Source of the DNA: Dietzia cinnamea NBRC 102147
GTDB lineage: Bacteria; Actinomycetota; Actinomycetes; Mycobacteriales; Mycobacteriaceae
Length of the DNA stretch: 64,000 nucleotides
Assembly: GCF_001571065.1 (NCBI RefSeq)
Contig: NZ_BCSW01000001.1
Span: 62,001 to 126,000, forward strand
Direction of reading: 5' to 3'
Shown here: piece by piece, positions 15,411-24,188 of the stretch
How positions within the stretch are numbered: position 1 is the first letter of the stretch
Layout of the letters: every line of letters begins with the position of its first letter
Notes under the pieces: generated by a model
The model's database searches: none
The model's input: only the letters and a program-made list of their open reading frames with translations
What the model was told of the DNA's origin: nothing
Translations under genes and position numbers: made by a program

Positions 15411-16700
15411 ATGACCGCGCACCTGTCGCCCCTTCTCAAGCAGGCCACGCCCGTCGTCGTGGACCACGCCCTCGGCTCGTGGATCCACGGCACCGACGGC
15501 CGCGACTACCTGGACTTCACCACCGGCATCGGCGTGACCAGCACCGGCCACTGCCACCCCGACGTCGTGGCGGCCGCGCGGGAGCAGTGCGGGAAGATCA
15601 TCCACGCGCAGTACACGACCGTCATGCACCAGCCGCTGCTCGAGCTCACCGCCAAGCTCGGCGAGCACCTGCCGGCCGGCATCGACTCGGTGTTCTACGC
15701 CAACTCGGGTTCCGAGGCCGTCGAGGCCGCCGTGCGGCTGGCGCGGATGGCCACGGGCCGGCCGAACATCGTCACCGTCCAGGGCGGCTTCCACGGCCGC
15801 ACGGTGGCCGCCGCGAGCCTCACCACCGCCGGGACCCGCTTCTCCGCCGGCTTCTCCCCGCTCATGGGCGGCGTGGTGATGACCCCGTTCCCCCACGCGC
15901 TGCGCCACGGCTGGACCACCGACGACGCCGTGGACTTCGCGCTGGCCGAGCTGGACTACCTCATGGCCACCCGCGTCGACGCCCGCGAGATCGCGGCGTT
16001 GCTCATCGAACCCGTCCTCGGCGACGGCGGGTACATGGCCACTCCCCCGCGCTACCTCCAGGGTCTGCGTGAGCGCGCCGACGCGGCAGGTGCGCTTCTG
16101 GTCCTCGACGAGGTCCAGGCCGGCATCGGGCGCACCGGCCGGTTCTGGGGCCACCAGCACACCGAGGGCCTGGTCCCGGACGTCATCATCACCGCCAAGG
16201 GCATCGCGTCGGGCTTCCCCATCTCCGCGATCGCGGCGTCCACCGACCTCATGGCCAAGGCCTGGCCCGGATCCCAGGGCGGCACCTACGGCGGCAACGC
16301 CGTGGCGGCCGCGGCCGGGGTCGCCACGCTCGGCGTGGTCGAGCGCGAGAACCTCGTCCAGTGCGCGGCAGACCGCGGATCCCAGCTGCTCGCGGGTCTG
16401 CGGCGTAGCCTGGCGGACGTGAGCGAGATCTGCGACATCCGCGGGACCGGGCTCATGCTGGGTGTCGAGTTCGGCGACGCAGGCGCGCCCGCCGGCAGCG
16501 CCGGGGCGCTCGAGGCCGCGCGCCTGGCGGCGGCCGTCCAGCAGGCGTGCGTGGACGAGGAGCTGCTCACCCTGACGTGTGGGCCGACCGGGTCGGTGGT
16601 GCGCCTCATCCCGGCGCTCGTGGTGACCGAGGCCGAGGTCGACGCCGGCGTCGAGCGCTTCACCCGGGCCGTGCACCGGGTGCGCGACGGGGCGGCGTGA
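15411..16700 (+). CDS. Class III aminotransferase, GabT-like
   Basis: Predicted 429-residue PLP enzyme that moves an omega-amino group to a 2-oxoacid, giving a semialdehyde. Motifs: YANSGSEAVEAAVRLAR for cofactor phosphate binding, GFHGRT, LLVLDEVQAGIGRTG with the PLP-contacting Asp, and AKGIASGFPISAI with the Schiff-base lysine. The ATG at 15411 gives the family N-terminus; a frame-open TTG upstream lies inside the operator. Its 3' end overlaps the next gene as GTGA. Encoded with a semialdehyde dehydrogenase and near an ectoine-type importer, it could act on 4-aminobutyrate or on 2,4-diaminobutyrate from ectoine; the choice cannot be made from sequence. Confidence 0.88.
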   Translation: MTAHLSPLLKQATPVVVDHALGSWIHGTDGRDYLDFTTGIGVTSTGHCHPDVVAAAREQCGKIIHAQYTTVMHQPLLELTAKLGEHLPAGIDSVFYANSGSEAVEAAVRLARMATGRPNIVTVQGGFHGRTVAAASLTTAGTRFSAGFSPLMGGVVMTPFPHALRHGWTTDDAVDFALAELDYLMATRVDAREIAALLIEPVLGDGGYMATPPRYLQGLRERADAAGALLVLDEVQAGIGRTGRFWGHQHTEGLVPDVIITAKGIASGFPISAIAASTDLMAKAWPGSQGGTYGGNAVAAAAGVATLGVVERENLVQCAADRGSQLLAGLRRSLADVSEICDIRGTGLMLGVEFGDAGAPAGSAGALEAARLAAAVQQACVDEELLTLTCGPTGSVVRLIPALVVTEAEVDAGVERFTRAVHRVRDGAA

Positions 16701-19700
16701 CCGCCCGCGTCGACGCGACCGCGCCCGGCCGCGCCGGCGGGTCCGGCGGGTCCACGGTGACGGTTGACGAGCTGGTCGACGCGCTCACCGCCGCGGGTTT
16801 GGCCCCGGAGGCCGATCGCCGCCGGGTCGCCGAGTACTCCTACGACGCCTCCAACTACCGGGTCACCCCGGCCGCGGTGCTCTTCCCCCGCTCGGAGGCC
16901 GAGGTCGCCACCGCGCTCGCCGTGTGCCACCGCCTCGGCGTACCCGCGACCGCCCGCGGCGGCGGTACCTCGATGGCCGGCAACTCCGTCGGCACCGGGC
17001 TGGTGCTGGACCTGTCGCGGCACATGCACCGGGTGCTGGCCGTGGACGAGGCTGCGCGGACGGTCACCGCCGAGGCCGGCACCGTCCTCACCGCCCTGCG
17101 CGCCGCGGTTCACGCCGCGACCGACTCGCGACTGACCTTCGCCCCCGATCCCTCGAGCCAGTCGCGGGCGTGCCTGGGCGGGGCGATCGGCAACGACGCG
17201 TGCGGGAACCACTCCGTGCGTCACGGCCGGACCGCCGACCACGTCGAGGCGCTGCGCCTGGTCACCGCCGACGGCCTGCGCCTCACCGCCACGCGCCGAG
17301 GCGTCGAGGCCACCGACGCCGGGGACGCGGCCGCCGCCGCGCGCGCCGAGTACCTCACGGCCGAGCTGCGCGACCTGGCCGCCGCTCATCTGGCCGCGAT
17401 CCGCACCGAGCTCGGCCGCATCCCCCGCCAGGTCTCCGGCTACCACCTGCGGCACCTGCTGCCGGAGGAGGGCTTCGACGTGGCCCGCGCGCTGGTCGGC
17501 TCCGAGGGCACATGCGCGATCGTCACCGCCGCGACCATGCGCGCCGTGCCCCGGGCCGCGCGCACCGGCCTGCTGGTAGTGGGGTACGCCGACGTCGTGG
17601 ACGCCGCCCGCGACGTCCCGGCGATCCTGCGCCACCGCCCCACGGCGGTGGAGGGGATCGACGAGGTGATCGTGGCGACCATGCGGCAGCGCCGCGGCGC
17701 CGACGCCGTGGCCGATCTGCCCTCCGGGCGCGCGTGGCTGTTCGTGGAACTCGACGACGACGGGAACGACGACGACGAGCTCGACGACGAGGCGGGCGGC
17801 GCCGGTGGTGGGCTCGGGGCCCGGATGACGCGCGTGGCCGACGAGCTGGCCCGGGACGGTCACGCCCTCGAGGCCCTCGTCGTGACGGATCCGGTGACCC
17901 GCGCCGACCTGTGGCGGGTCCGCGAGGACGGCGCCGGCCTGAGCTCCCGGCTCACCGATCCCGCCACCGGCGCCACCATCGAGTCCTGGCCCGGCTGGGA
18001 GGACTCGGCCGTGCCGCCCGAGAGGCTGGCCGACTACCTGGCCGAGTTCCGCGAACTGCTCGCACGGCACGGGCTCGCCGGCGTGATGTACGGCCATTTC
18101 GGCGCCGGATGCATGCACATCCGGATCACCTTCGACCTGCGCTCGGACGCCGGGCGGGCGGTCTTCCGCGCCTTCTGCACCGACGCCGCCCACCTCGCCG
18201 TGCGCCACGGCGGCTCCCTGTCCGGTGAACACGGGGACGGCCGCGCCCGTTCGGAACTGCTGCCGCTGATGTACTCGCCGGAGATGCTGGGCGCGTTCGA
18301 GGGTTTCGCGCGCATCTGGGACCCCGCGGGGCTGCTCGCACCCGGTGGCCTCACCGCCACCCGGCCGATCGACGCCGACCTCGCCCTGGCCGGCGTCGGG
18401 CCCGGGATCGGCCGGCGTGACCTGGGACTGCTCACCTCCGCCGACGGTGCTCACCCCGTGCAGGCCTGCATCGGGGTCGGCCGCTGCCGCACGTCGACCG
18501 GCGGCGTGATGTGTCCGTCCTTCCGCGCGACCGGCGACGAGAAGGACTCCACCCGCGGTCGGGCCCGCGTCCTGCAGGAGGTCGTGCGTGGCACGATCGG
18601 CGTGGACGACCCGGCTGTCGAGGAGTCGCTCGAGCTGTGTCTGGCCTGCAAGGCGTGCTCCTCGGACTGCCCCACCGGCGTCGACATGGCCACGTTCAAG
18701 GCCGAGGCGCTGCACCGCCGCTATCGCCGACGCGTCCGGCCGCGCGTCCACTACTCCCTCGGCCTGCTCCCGCTGTGGCTGCGCGGGACCACCCGCGCCG
18801 CGGGGCCGCTCAACGCCCTGCTCGCCACCCCGCTCGGGCGGGCCGGCGCCCGGCTCGGCGGAATCACCGGCGAGCGCGCGCTGCCGCGGTTCGCCTCGGC
18901 CCGGCAGCTCCGCGACGAGCTCGCCCGGGTCCCGGCCAGCGTGTGGCACGTGCGCGACCTGGCCCGGCGATCGGGCAAGGGATCCGCTGCCGGTACGGGC
19001 GCGGTCGCCGGTTCGGGCGGCCGGGCGGTTGCGCGGACCTCGGCCGAGGTCGTGCTGTTCCTCGACTCGTTCACCCGGGGACTGCGCCCGCACGTCGCCG
19101 GCGCCGCCGCCCGCGTCCTGGGCGGCTCGCACACCTCCGTCGCCTGCTCGGCCGGCCACTGCTGCGGCCTCACCCACGTCACGACCGGCCGACTGGACGC
19201 CGCCCGACGCACCATGCGCGCGACCACGCGTCACCTCGACGCGATCCGCGGGCCGGACGGGGCGGAAGTGCCCGTCGTCGTCGTCGAACCGTCCTGCGCG
19301 GCCACGCTGCGCGGCGACCTCCCCCACCTCCTCGCCGACACCCCCGACGCCGACGCGGCCCGGCGCGTCGCGGCGCGGATCCGCTCGTCGGCCGACCACC
19401 TCGGCCGCCTCGCCTCCGAGGGCCGGGCGCCCGCCTGGCCCGGCGGCACCGCGCCCGACCGCGTCACCGTGCAGACCCACTGCCACGAATACGCGACGTT
19501 CGGCAACCGCGTGCAACGCGCGACGCTCGCCGCCCTCGGCGTGGGCTCGGTCCGCGAAGCCACCGGCTGCTGCGGCGTCGCCGGCGACTTCGGCTTCACC
19601 GCCGGCCACGAGGCCGTCACCGCCGCCGTCGCCGAACAGGCCCTCGCACCCGCCCTGCGCGCCGACCCCGACGCGCCTGTCCTCACCGACGGGTTCTCGT

Positions 19701-19834
19701 GCGCCACCCAGACCGGTGAACTCGGCCGCACCGGGCGACACCTCTTCGAACTCCTCGATCCCGATCCCGCCGATTCCGACCCCTCCAGCCCCGATCCCGA
19801 CGCCACCATCCCGCCCACCACCAGGAGGCCCTAA
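16697..19834 (+). CDS. FAD/Fe-S fused D-2-hydroxyacid dehydrogenase (YdiJ-like)
   Basis: Predicted 1045-residue flavin and iron-sulfur protein, near the ~1018 residues of E. coli YdiJ, a D-2-hydroxyglutarate dehydrogenase. Domains in order: FAD-binding type 4 (ARGGGTSMAGNSVGTG near residue 95), FAD-oxidase C-terminal domain (HGDGRARSE near 515), two ferredoxin-type Cys clusters (CIGVGRC near 589; CLACKACSSDCP near 648), and two CCG motifs (near 822 and 958) typical of GlpC/heterodisulfide-reductase tails. The GTG at 16697 overlaps the aminotransferase stop as GTGA, so translation is coupled. It ends with a TAATG junction to the next gene. Substrate in this operon is unknown. Confidence 0.85.
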   Translation: MTARVDATAPGRAGGSGGSTVTVDELVDALTAAGLAPEADRRRVAEYSYDASNYRVTPAAVLFPRSEAEVATALAVCHRLGVPATARGGGTSMAGNSVGTGLVLDLSRHMHRVLAVDEAARTVTAEAGTVLTALRAAVHAATDSRLTFAPDPSSQSRACLGGAIGNDACGNHSVRHGRTADHVEALRLVTADGLRLTATRRGVEATDAGDAAAAARAEYLTAELRDLAAAHLAAIRTELGRIPRQVSGYHLRHLLPEEGFDVARALVGSEGTCAIVTAATMRAVPRAARTGLLVVGYADVVDAARDVPAILRHRPTAVEGIDEVIVATMRQRRGADAVADLPSGRAWLFVELDDDGNDDDELDDEAGGAGGGLGARMTRVADELARDGHALEALVVTDPVTRADLWRVREDGAGLSSRLTDPATGATIESWPGWEDSAVPPERLADYLAEFRELLARHGLAGVMYGHFGAGCMHIRITFDLRSDAGRAVFRAFCTDAAHLAVRHGGSLSGEHGDGRARSELLPLMYSPEMLGAFEGFARIWDPAGLLAPGGLTATRPIDADLALAGVGPGIGRRDLGLLTSADGAHPVQACIGVGRCRTSTGGVMCPSFRATGDEKDSTRGRARVLQEVVRGTIGVDDPAVEESLELCLACKACSSDCPTGVDMATFKAEALHRRYRRRVRPRVHYSLGLLPLWLRGTTRAAGPLNALLATPLGRAGARLGGITGERALPRFASARQLRDELARVPASVWHVRDLARRSGKGSAAGTGAVAGSGGRAVARTSAEVVLFLDSFTRGLRPHVAGAAARVLGGSHTSVACSAGHCCGLTHVTTGRLDAARRTMRATTRHLDAIRGPDGAEVPVVVVEPSCAATLRGDLPHLLADTPDADAARRVAARIRSSADHLGRLASEGRAPAWPGGTAPDRVTVQTHCHEYATFGNRVQRATLAALGVGSVREATGCCGVAGDFGFTAGHEAVTAAVAEQALAPALRADPDAPVLTDGFSCATQTGELGRTGRHLFELLDPDPADSDPSSPDPDATIPPTTRRP

Positions 19835-21297
19835 TGACCCGCTCCGTCACCGACATCATCGCCGGACTCGGCACCGGCGTGTACGTGAACGGGCAGTGGC
19901 GCGACGCCGCCTCCGGCGCCACGTTCGACGTGGTCAACCCGGCCACCGGCGAGGCCATCGCCACCCTCGCCGACGGCGGGGCCGACGACGCCACCGCCGC
20001 GATCTCCGCTGCCGGGCGGGCGCAGGAGAGCTGGGCCGCCGTCCCCGCGCGCGAGCGCGCCGAGATCCTGCGCCGGGCCTACGAGCTGCTGGTGTACCGC
20101 GCCGACGAGATCGCCCTCCTCATGACCACCGAGATGGGCAAGCCGCTGGCCGAGGCGCGCGGCGAGGTCAGCTACGGCGCCGAATTCTTCCGCTGGTTCT
20201 CCGAGGAGGCCTCCCGCATCCACGGCGACGCCCGCCGCTCCCCCGACGGCAAGACCCGACTCATGGTGACGCAGGAGCCGGTGGGCCCGTCCATCCTCAT
20301 CACCCCGTGGAACTTCCCTCTGGCCATGGCCACCCGCAAGATCGGCCCGGCCGTGGCCGCCGGCTGCACCATGGTGTTCAAACCCGCCAACCTCACGCCG
20401 CTGACCTCCCTGTACGTGGTGGACGTCCTGCGCGAGGCCGGTCTGCCCGAGGGCGTGCTCAACGTGGTGTGCACGACCGACGCCGGCGGCGTGGTGGAGC
20501 CGTGGATCGACTCCGGGATCGCCCGCAAGCTCTCCTTCACCGGCTCCACACCCGTAGGCCGGAAGCTGCTCGAGCAGTGCTCGCGCGGCGTGCTGCGCAC
20601 CTCCATGGAGCTCGGCGGGAACGCCCCGTTCGTGGTCTGCGAGGACGCGGACATGGACACCGCCGTCGACGCCGCCATGGCCGCCAAGATGCGCAACATG
20701 GGCGAGGCGTGCACGTCCGCCAACCGGATCCTCGTGCACCGGTCGGTGCTGGACGAGTTCGGTCGCCGACTGACCGAGCGGATGGCCTCCCTCACCGTGG
20801 GCGACGGCACCGCCGAGGGCACCGACGTGGGACCGCTGGTCGAGGAAAAGGCCGTCGACAAGGTCGCCGAGCTGGTCGACGACGCCGTGAGCCGCGGTGC
20901 CGCGGTGCTTACCGGCGGCACCCGCGGCGAGGGCCCCGGCTTCTTCTACCCGCCCACCGTCCTCACCGGCGTCACCCCGGACGCCAGGTTGATGTCCACC
21001 GAGATCTTCGGCCCCGTCGCCGCGCTCGTGCCGTTCGACACCGATGACGAGGCCGTCGCGCTGGCCAACGACACCGAGTACGGGCTGGTCTCGTACGTCA
21101 TGACCGAGAATCTCGACCGCGCGATGACGATGTCCGAGCGGCTCCAGGCCGGCATGGTCGGCATCAACGTGGGCGTCGTCTCCAACCCGGCAGCGCCGTT
21201 CGGCGGGATCAAGCAGTCCGGGCTCGGCCGCGAGGGCGGGACGACGGGGATCGAGGAATTCCTCGAGACCAAGCTCGTCGCGATCCCCGTGCGCTGA
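19834..21297 (+). CDS. Aldehyde dehydrogenase, succinate-semialdehyde type
   Basis: Predicted 487-residue NAD(P)-dependent aldehyde dehydrogenase. Family marks: PWNFPLAMATRKIGPAVAAG, FTGSTPVG, catalytic Glu in MELGGNAPF, and the catalytic Cys in GEACTSANR near residue 293. GIKQSGLGREGG at the end is typical of GabD/SSADH. AGGAGG at 19823-19828 precedes the ATG, which shares one base with the upstream TAA. Last gene of the aminotransferase operon, it would oxidise the semialdehyde made there (succinate semialdehyde or aspartate semialdehyde). Catalytic residues are intact. Confidence 0.88.
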   Translation: MTRSVTDIIAGLGTGVYVNGQWRDAASGATFDVVNPATGEAIATLADGGADDATAAISAAGRAQESWAAVPARERAEILRRAYELLVYRADEIALLMTTEMGKPLAEARGEVSYGAEFFRWFSEEASRIHGDARRSPDGKTRLMVTQEPVGPSILITPWNFPLAMATRKIGPAVAAGCTMVFKPANLTPLTSLYVVDVLREAGLPEGVLNVVCTTDAGGVVEPWIDSGIARKLSFTGSTPVGRKLLEQCSRGVLRTSMELGGNAPFVVCEDADMDTAVDAAMAAKMRNMGEACTSANRILVHRSVLDEFGRRLTERMASLTVGDGTAEGTDVGPLVEEKAVDKVAELVDDAVSRGAAVLTGGTRGEGPGFFYPPTVLTGVTPDARLMSTEIFGPVAALVPFDTDDEAVALANDTEYGLVSYVMTENLDRAMTMSERLQAGMVGINVGVVSNPAAPFGGIKQSGLGREGGTTGIEEFLETKLVAIPVR

Positions 21298-21326
21298 CAG
21301 GGCGACCGGGGGCGAGAGCGAAGAAA

Positions 21327-21394
21327 ATCCGCTACCCCGGCACCGGATCCGCTACCTCCACAGGGGTAGCGGATCAGGCGTCCGAGTAGCGAAT
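21327..21394. repeat. ATCCGCTACC word array with hairpin
   Basis: Direct copies of ATCCGCTACC lie at 21327-21336 and 21347-21356. An inverted copy GGTAGCGGATC lies at 21365-21375 and a weaker GTAGCGAAT at 21386-21394. GATCCGCTACC (21346-21356) and its inverted copy form an 11-bp stem with an 8-base loop. It fills the convergent gap between the aldehyde dehydrogenase and whiB and could act as a bidirectional terminator. Confidence 0.75.
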
Positions 21395-21423
21395 TTCGGG
21401 TGTCGCGCGAACACAGGGAGGGT

Positions 21424-21699
21424 CTAGCCGGTGCGCACCCGGCCGGCCTGGCGGTGGCGCTCGGCCTCGGTCATCCCGCCCCACACGCCGTACAGCTCAC
21501 GGTTGTACGTGGCGTGGCGGCGGCAGGCGTCGATGACGGGGCATTGCGCGCAGAGCTTCTTGGCCGCGGTCTGCTTGCGGCGCCGCGTCGCCTTGGCCTC
21601 ATCCTCCCCGTTGTAGAACAGGTCCGGAATGTCCCGACACCGACCGAGATCTGCCCACGCCCACTGCTCGTCGGTCTTGGTCAACACGCTGTGCTGCAT
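21424..21699 (-). CDS. WhiB-family iron-sulfur regulator
   Basis: Predicted 91-residue WhiB-like protein. Cys21, Cys50, Cys53 and Cys59 are the four conserved ligands of the [4Fe-4S] cluster (C-x28-C-x2-C-x5-C), and GVWGGMTEAERH is the beta-turn signature, followed by a basic tail for DNA binding. These proteins work with the main sigma factor region 4 and sense NO or redox state. I cannot assign it to one of WhiB1-7; KATRRRKQTAAKKLC before the second Cys is unlike the core ones I remember. The ATG at 21699 has GGAGGG just upstream. It sits between the two halves of the GntR regulon, transcribed separately. Confidence 0.9.
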   Translation of the reverse strand: MQHSVLTKTDEQWAWADLGRCRDIPDLFYNGEDEAKATRRRKQTAAKKLCAQCPVIDACRRHATYNRELYGVWGGMTEAERHRQAGRVRTG

Positions 21700-21884
21700 C
21701 TTTCCCTCCCACCGTCCGTTCCAGCTTCCGTCACATCGGAGGTGATTCGGCACACCCCCACGGGTGGGATGGGTCGGCACCGCTAAAGTTCCTTCATGCG
21801 CGTGACGATCACGGCCATCAACGCCTTTCCGCTGGTCATCGCCGGTGTCGAGGTGCGCGTCAGACGGCCGCGCGCCGGGGGTGG

Positions 21885-22634
21885 TCAGACGGCCTGGCCG
21901 GATCCGAGGACCCGCGCGAGACCGTCCCTCATGTGGTCGACCAGCAGCGCGCGGGCCGGGCCCGGGTCGGCCGCGCGTACCGCGTCGGCGATCGCGCGAT
22001 GCTCGGCGAGCCGCGACGCGGCGTCCGAATAGGTACCCCGCATGGCGTGTAGGCACATGCTCGTCTCGACCAGCACCGTCTCGTGCACGCGCGACAGTCG
22101 CGGGCTCCGCGCGGCCTCGACGAGGGCGTGGTGGAAGTCCAGATCCGCCGCGACCATGGCCGCCGATCGCGGCTCGGCGGCGAGGGCGGCCATCGCGTCG
22201 ACGGCGGCGTCGAGCGCGTCGGCCGTGTCGGCCCCCAGTCCCAGGTCGAGTACGCGGTCGAGGGCGGCCGTCTCCACCGTCGTGCGCAGCAGGTACATGT
22301 CCTCGACGGCCTCGGGGGTCAGGTCGGCGACGAACAGCCCGCGGTTGCGGTGGGAGACCAGGAGGCCCTCCTGCGTCAACCGCTGCATGGCCTCGCGCAG
22401 GGGGCCGCGGCTCACGCCGAGCGAACGCGCCAACGCGGCCTCGCCGAGCTGGGTGCCCGGGCCGAACGTGCCGTCGGAGATCGCACGACGGAGCGTGCGC
22501 GCGATGAGCGACGGAGTCGACTCGCGGACGACGGGGGCCAGGCCCGGGGCGGACTCCGCGGCGGGTGCTGCGGCCGGCCCGGTGGCGGATGCTGCGGCCG
22601 GCCCGGTGGCCGACTCCGGGACGGGTGTCGTCAT
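21885..22634 (-). CDS. GntR-family regulator with FCD domain
   Basis: Predicted 249-residue FadR-type regulator. The winged helix-turn-helix reads GTQLGEAALARSLGVSRGPL and EAMQRLTQEGLLVSHRNRG; an all-alpha FCD ligand domain follows, with metal/ligand-type residues in DLDFHHALVEAA and LAEHRAIADAV. The first ~35 residues are Ala/Pro/Gly-rich and come from a 24-base tandem duplication near 22566-22610. The ATG overlaps the amidase stop as ATGA, so both are co-expressed. Matching GATTGT-nn-ACAATC palindromes at its own promoter and at the aminotransferase promoter are its probable operators. Ligand unknown, perhaps a catabolite of an ectoine-like solute. Confidence 0.88.
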   Translation of the reverse strand: MTTPVPESATGPAAASATGPAAAPAAESAPGLAPVVRESTPSLIARTLRRAISDGTFGPGTQLGEAALARSLGVSRGPLREAMQRLTQEGLLVSHRNRGLFVADLTPEAVEDMYLLRTTVETAALDRVLDLGLGADTADALDAAVDAMAALAAEPRSAAMVAADLDFHHALVEAARSPRLSRVHETVLVETSMCLHAMRGTYSDAASRLAEHRAIADAVRAADPGPARALLVDHMRDGLARVLGSGQAV

Positions 22635-24103
22635 CGGTCATCGCCCCCGGCACCGCCGGCGTGGACCCGGGGCGTCGGCACCACCCTGCCCAGCGCGGCC
22701 TCGAGGGCGGCGCCGACGCGGACGACGAGCCGGTCCTCGAAGCGGGCCCCCACCACCTGCAGGCCCACCGGCAGCCCGGCGTCGGTCATCCCGCACGGGA
22801 CACTCAGCGCCGGCTGCTGGGTCATGTTGAACGGATAGGTGTAGGGCGTCCACGAGGTCCAGTCCGGGCTGTGCCAGCCCGGCGGCACGTCCGACCCCGC
22901 GGCGAAGGCCGGGATCGGGGTGGTGGGCGTGATGAGGATGTCGTACCGCTGGTGAAAATCGGCCATCCTCGCCCCCAGCGCCATGCGGACGGCGACCGCG
23001 TCGAGATAGTCGGCGGCGGAGTAGTCGTGATACCGGCCCAGGGCCTCGCGCATCGACGGGTCCACGCGCTCGATCGCGTCCGGCCCGTGCGGCGCGAGGA
23101 CCGCGGCCAGGCCCGCGAACCACAGGACGTGGAACGCGTCGACGGGGTCGGTCACGCCCGGGTCGGCGGTGTCGACGTGCGCCCCGAGCTCGGAGAGGAC
23201 GCCGACCGCGCGGGTGACCTCGCGCTCGACGTCGGCATCGTTCCGACCGAAGCCCAGCGTGGGACTGTAGGCGACCCGCAGGCCCTCGAGCGGGCGGTCG
23301 CCCCGCGTCCCCTCGGTCGCCGCGGCCAGATACCCGCCCGGGCCGGGCGTGGTGGCGCGCGCGGGGACGGCGGACCAGTCCCGCGGGTCGGGACGCAGAA
23401 GAGCGTCCATGAACGCGGCGGTGTCGGACACCGTGCGGGTCATCGGCCCGGCGTGCGCGAGCGTGCCGAACGGGCTCGACGGGAACATCGGGATGACCCC
23501 GTAGGTGGGCTTGAGCGCGACGATCGCGCAGAACGCGGCGGGGATCCGGACCGAGCCGCCGCCGTCGGTGCCCAGTGCGAGCTGCCCGAGCCCGGCGGCG
23601 ACCGCCGACGCCGCCCCACCGCTCGAACCGCCCGGGGTCAGGGCCGGGTCATGCGGGTTGCGGGTGATCCCGGTGAGCGTGTTGTCGGTGACGCCCTTCC
23701 ACGCGAACTCCGGGGTCGTGGTCTTGCCGATCACCACGCATCCGGCCTCGTGGACCGCGGAGGTCACCGGGGCGTCGTCGGGCCAGGACGCCGGATCGGT
23801 GGCGCCCGGTTTGTCGGCCAGCAGGTGGGAGCCCCGCAGGGTCGGGACGCCCCGGGTGTAGAAAATGTCCTTGATCGACGTGGGTACCCCGTCGAGCGGA
23901 CCGAGCGGCGCGCCGCTCCTGTACCGCTCCTCGGAACGACGGGCCTCGGCGAGGGTCGCCTCGCGGTCGACGTGGCAGAAGGCGTTGATCCTCCCGTCCA
24001 CCCGCTCGATGGCGTCGAGCGCCTCCTCGGCCGACTCCACCGGGGAGTACGCGCCGTCCCGGAAACACTCGGCGAGCTCAAGCGCCGTCAGGGTGACTGT
24101 CAT
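22631..24103 (-). CDS. Amidase-signature family amidase
   Basis: Predicted 490-residue amidase-signature hydrolase, cleaving a C-N amide bond. The Ser-cisSer-Lys triad is intact: Lys in TSIKDIF (~78), cis-Ser in PGGSSGGAASA, and nucleophilic Ser in GTDGGGSVRIPAA. ITRNPHDP and the C-terminal GLPVGLQVVG are also family marks. The ATG at 24103 has GGAAGG 8 bases upstream; an in-frame GTG at 24118 is less likely. It is followed by gntR (ATGA overlap) and preceded, 86 bases away, by ehuA. A role in opening or deacetylating an imported ectoine-like compound is an inference from the context only. Confidence 0.87.
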   Translation of the reverse strand: MTVTLTALELAECFRDGAYSPVESAEEALDAIERVDGRINAFCHVDREATLAEARRSEERYRSGAPLGPLDGVPTSIKDIFYTRGVPTLRGSHLLADKPGATDPASWPDDAPVTSAVHEAGCVVIGKTTTPEFAWKGVTDNTLTGITRNPHDPALTPGGSSGGAASAVAAGLGQLALGTDGGGSVRIPAAFCAIVALKPTYGVIPMFPSSPFGTLAHAGPMTRTVSDTAAFMDALLRPDPRDWSAVPARATTPGPGGYLAAATEGTRGDRPLEGLRVAYSPTLGFGRNDADVEREVTRAVGVLSELGAHVDTADPGVTDPVDAFHVLWFAGLAAVLAPHGPDAIERVDPSMREALGRYHDYSAADYLDAVAVRMALGARMADFHQRYDILITPTTPIPAFAAGSDVPPGWHSPDWTSWTPYTYPFNMTQQPALSVPCGMTDAGLPVGLQVVGARFEDRLVVRVGAALEAALGRVVPTPRVHAGGAGGDDR

Positions 24104-24128
24104 GCGGGCACCTTCCACCGAACCGTCT

Positions 24129-24142
24129 GATTGTCGACAATC
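24129..24142. promoter_or_regulatory. GntR-type operator, copy 2
   Basis: GATTGTCGACAATC is a perfect 14-base palindrome, differing from copy 1 (15370-15383) at a single base. It overlaps the -10 box of the amidase-gntR promoter, a good position for repression. Confidence 0.75.
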
Positions 24143-24167
24143 GTACAGTGCGGCGGCGCCCGGTCAA
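24140..24167 (-). promoter_or_regulatory. Putative amidase-gntR promoter
   Basis: On the - strand TTGACC (24167-24162) and TACGAT (24145-24140) are separated by 16 bases. The leader to the ATG at 24103 is about 30 bases and includes GGAAGG. Confidence 0.65.
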
Positions 24168-24188
24168 GGTCCGGTCGGCCCGCGGGAC

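Noticed and set aside
16286-19741. Long - strand open frame opposite the FAD/Fe-S dehydrogenase
   Set aside because: Low-complexity Gly/Ala/Arg translation with no motif; the + strand carries an intact multi-domain enzyme.
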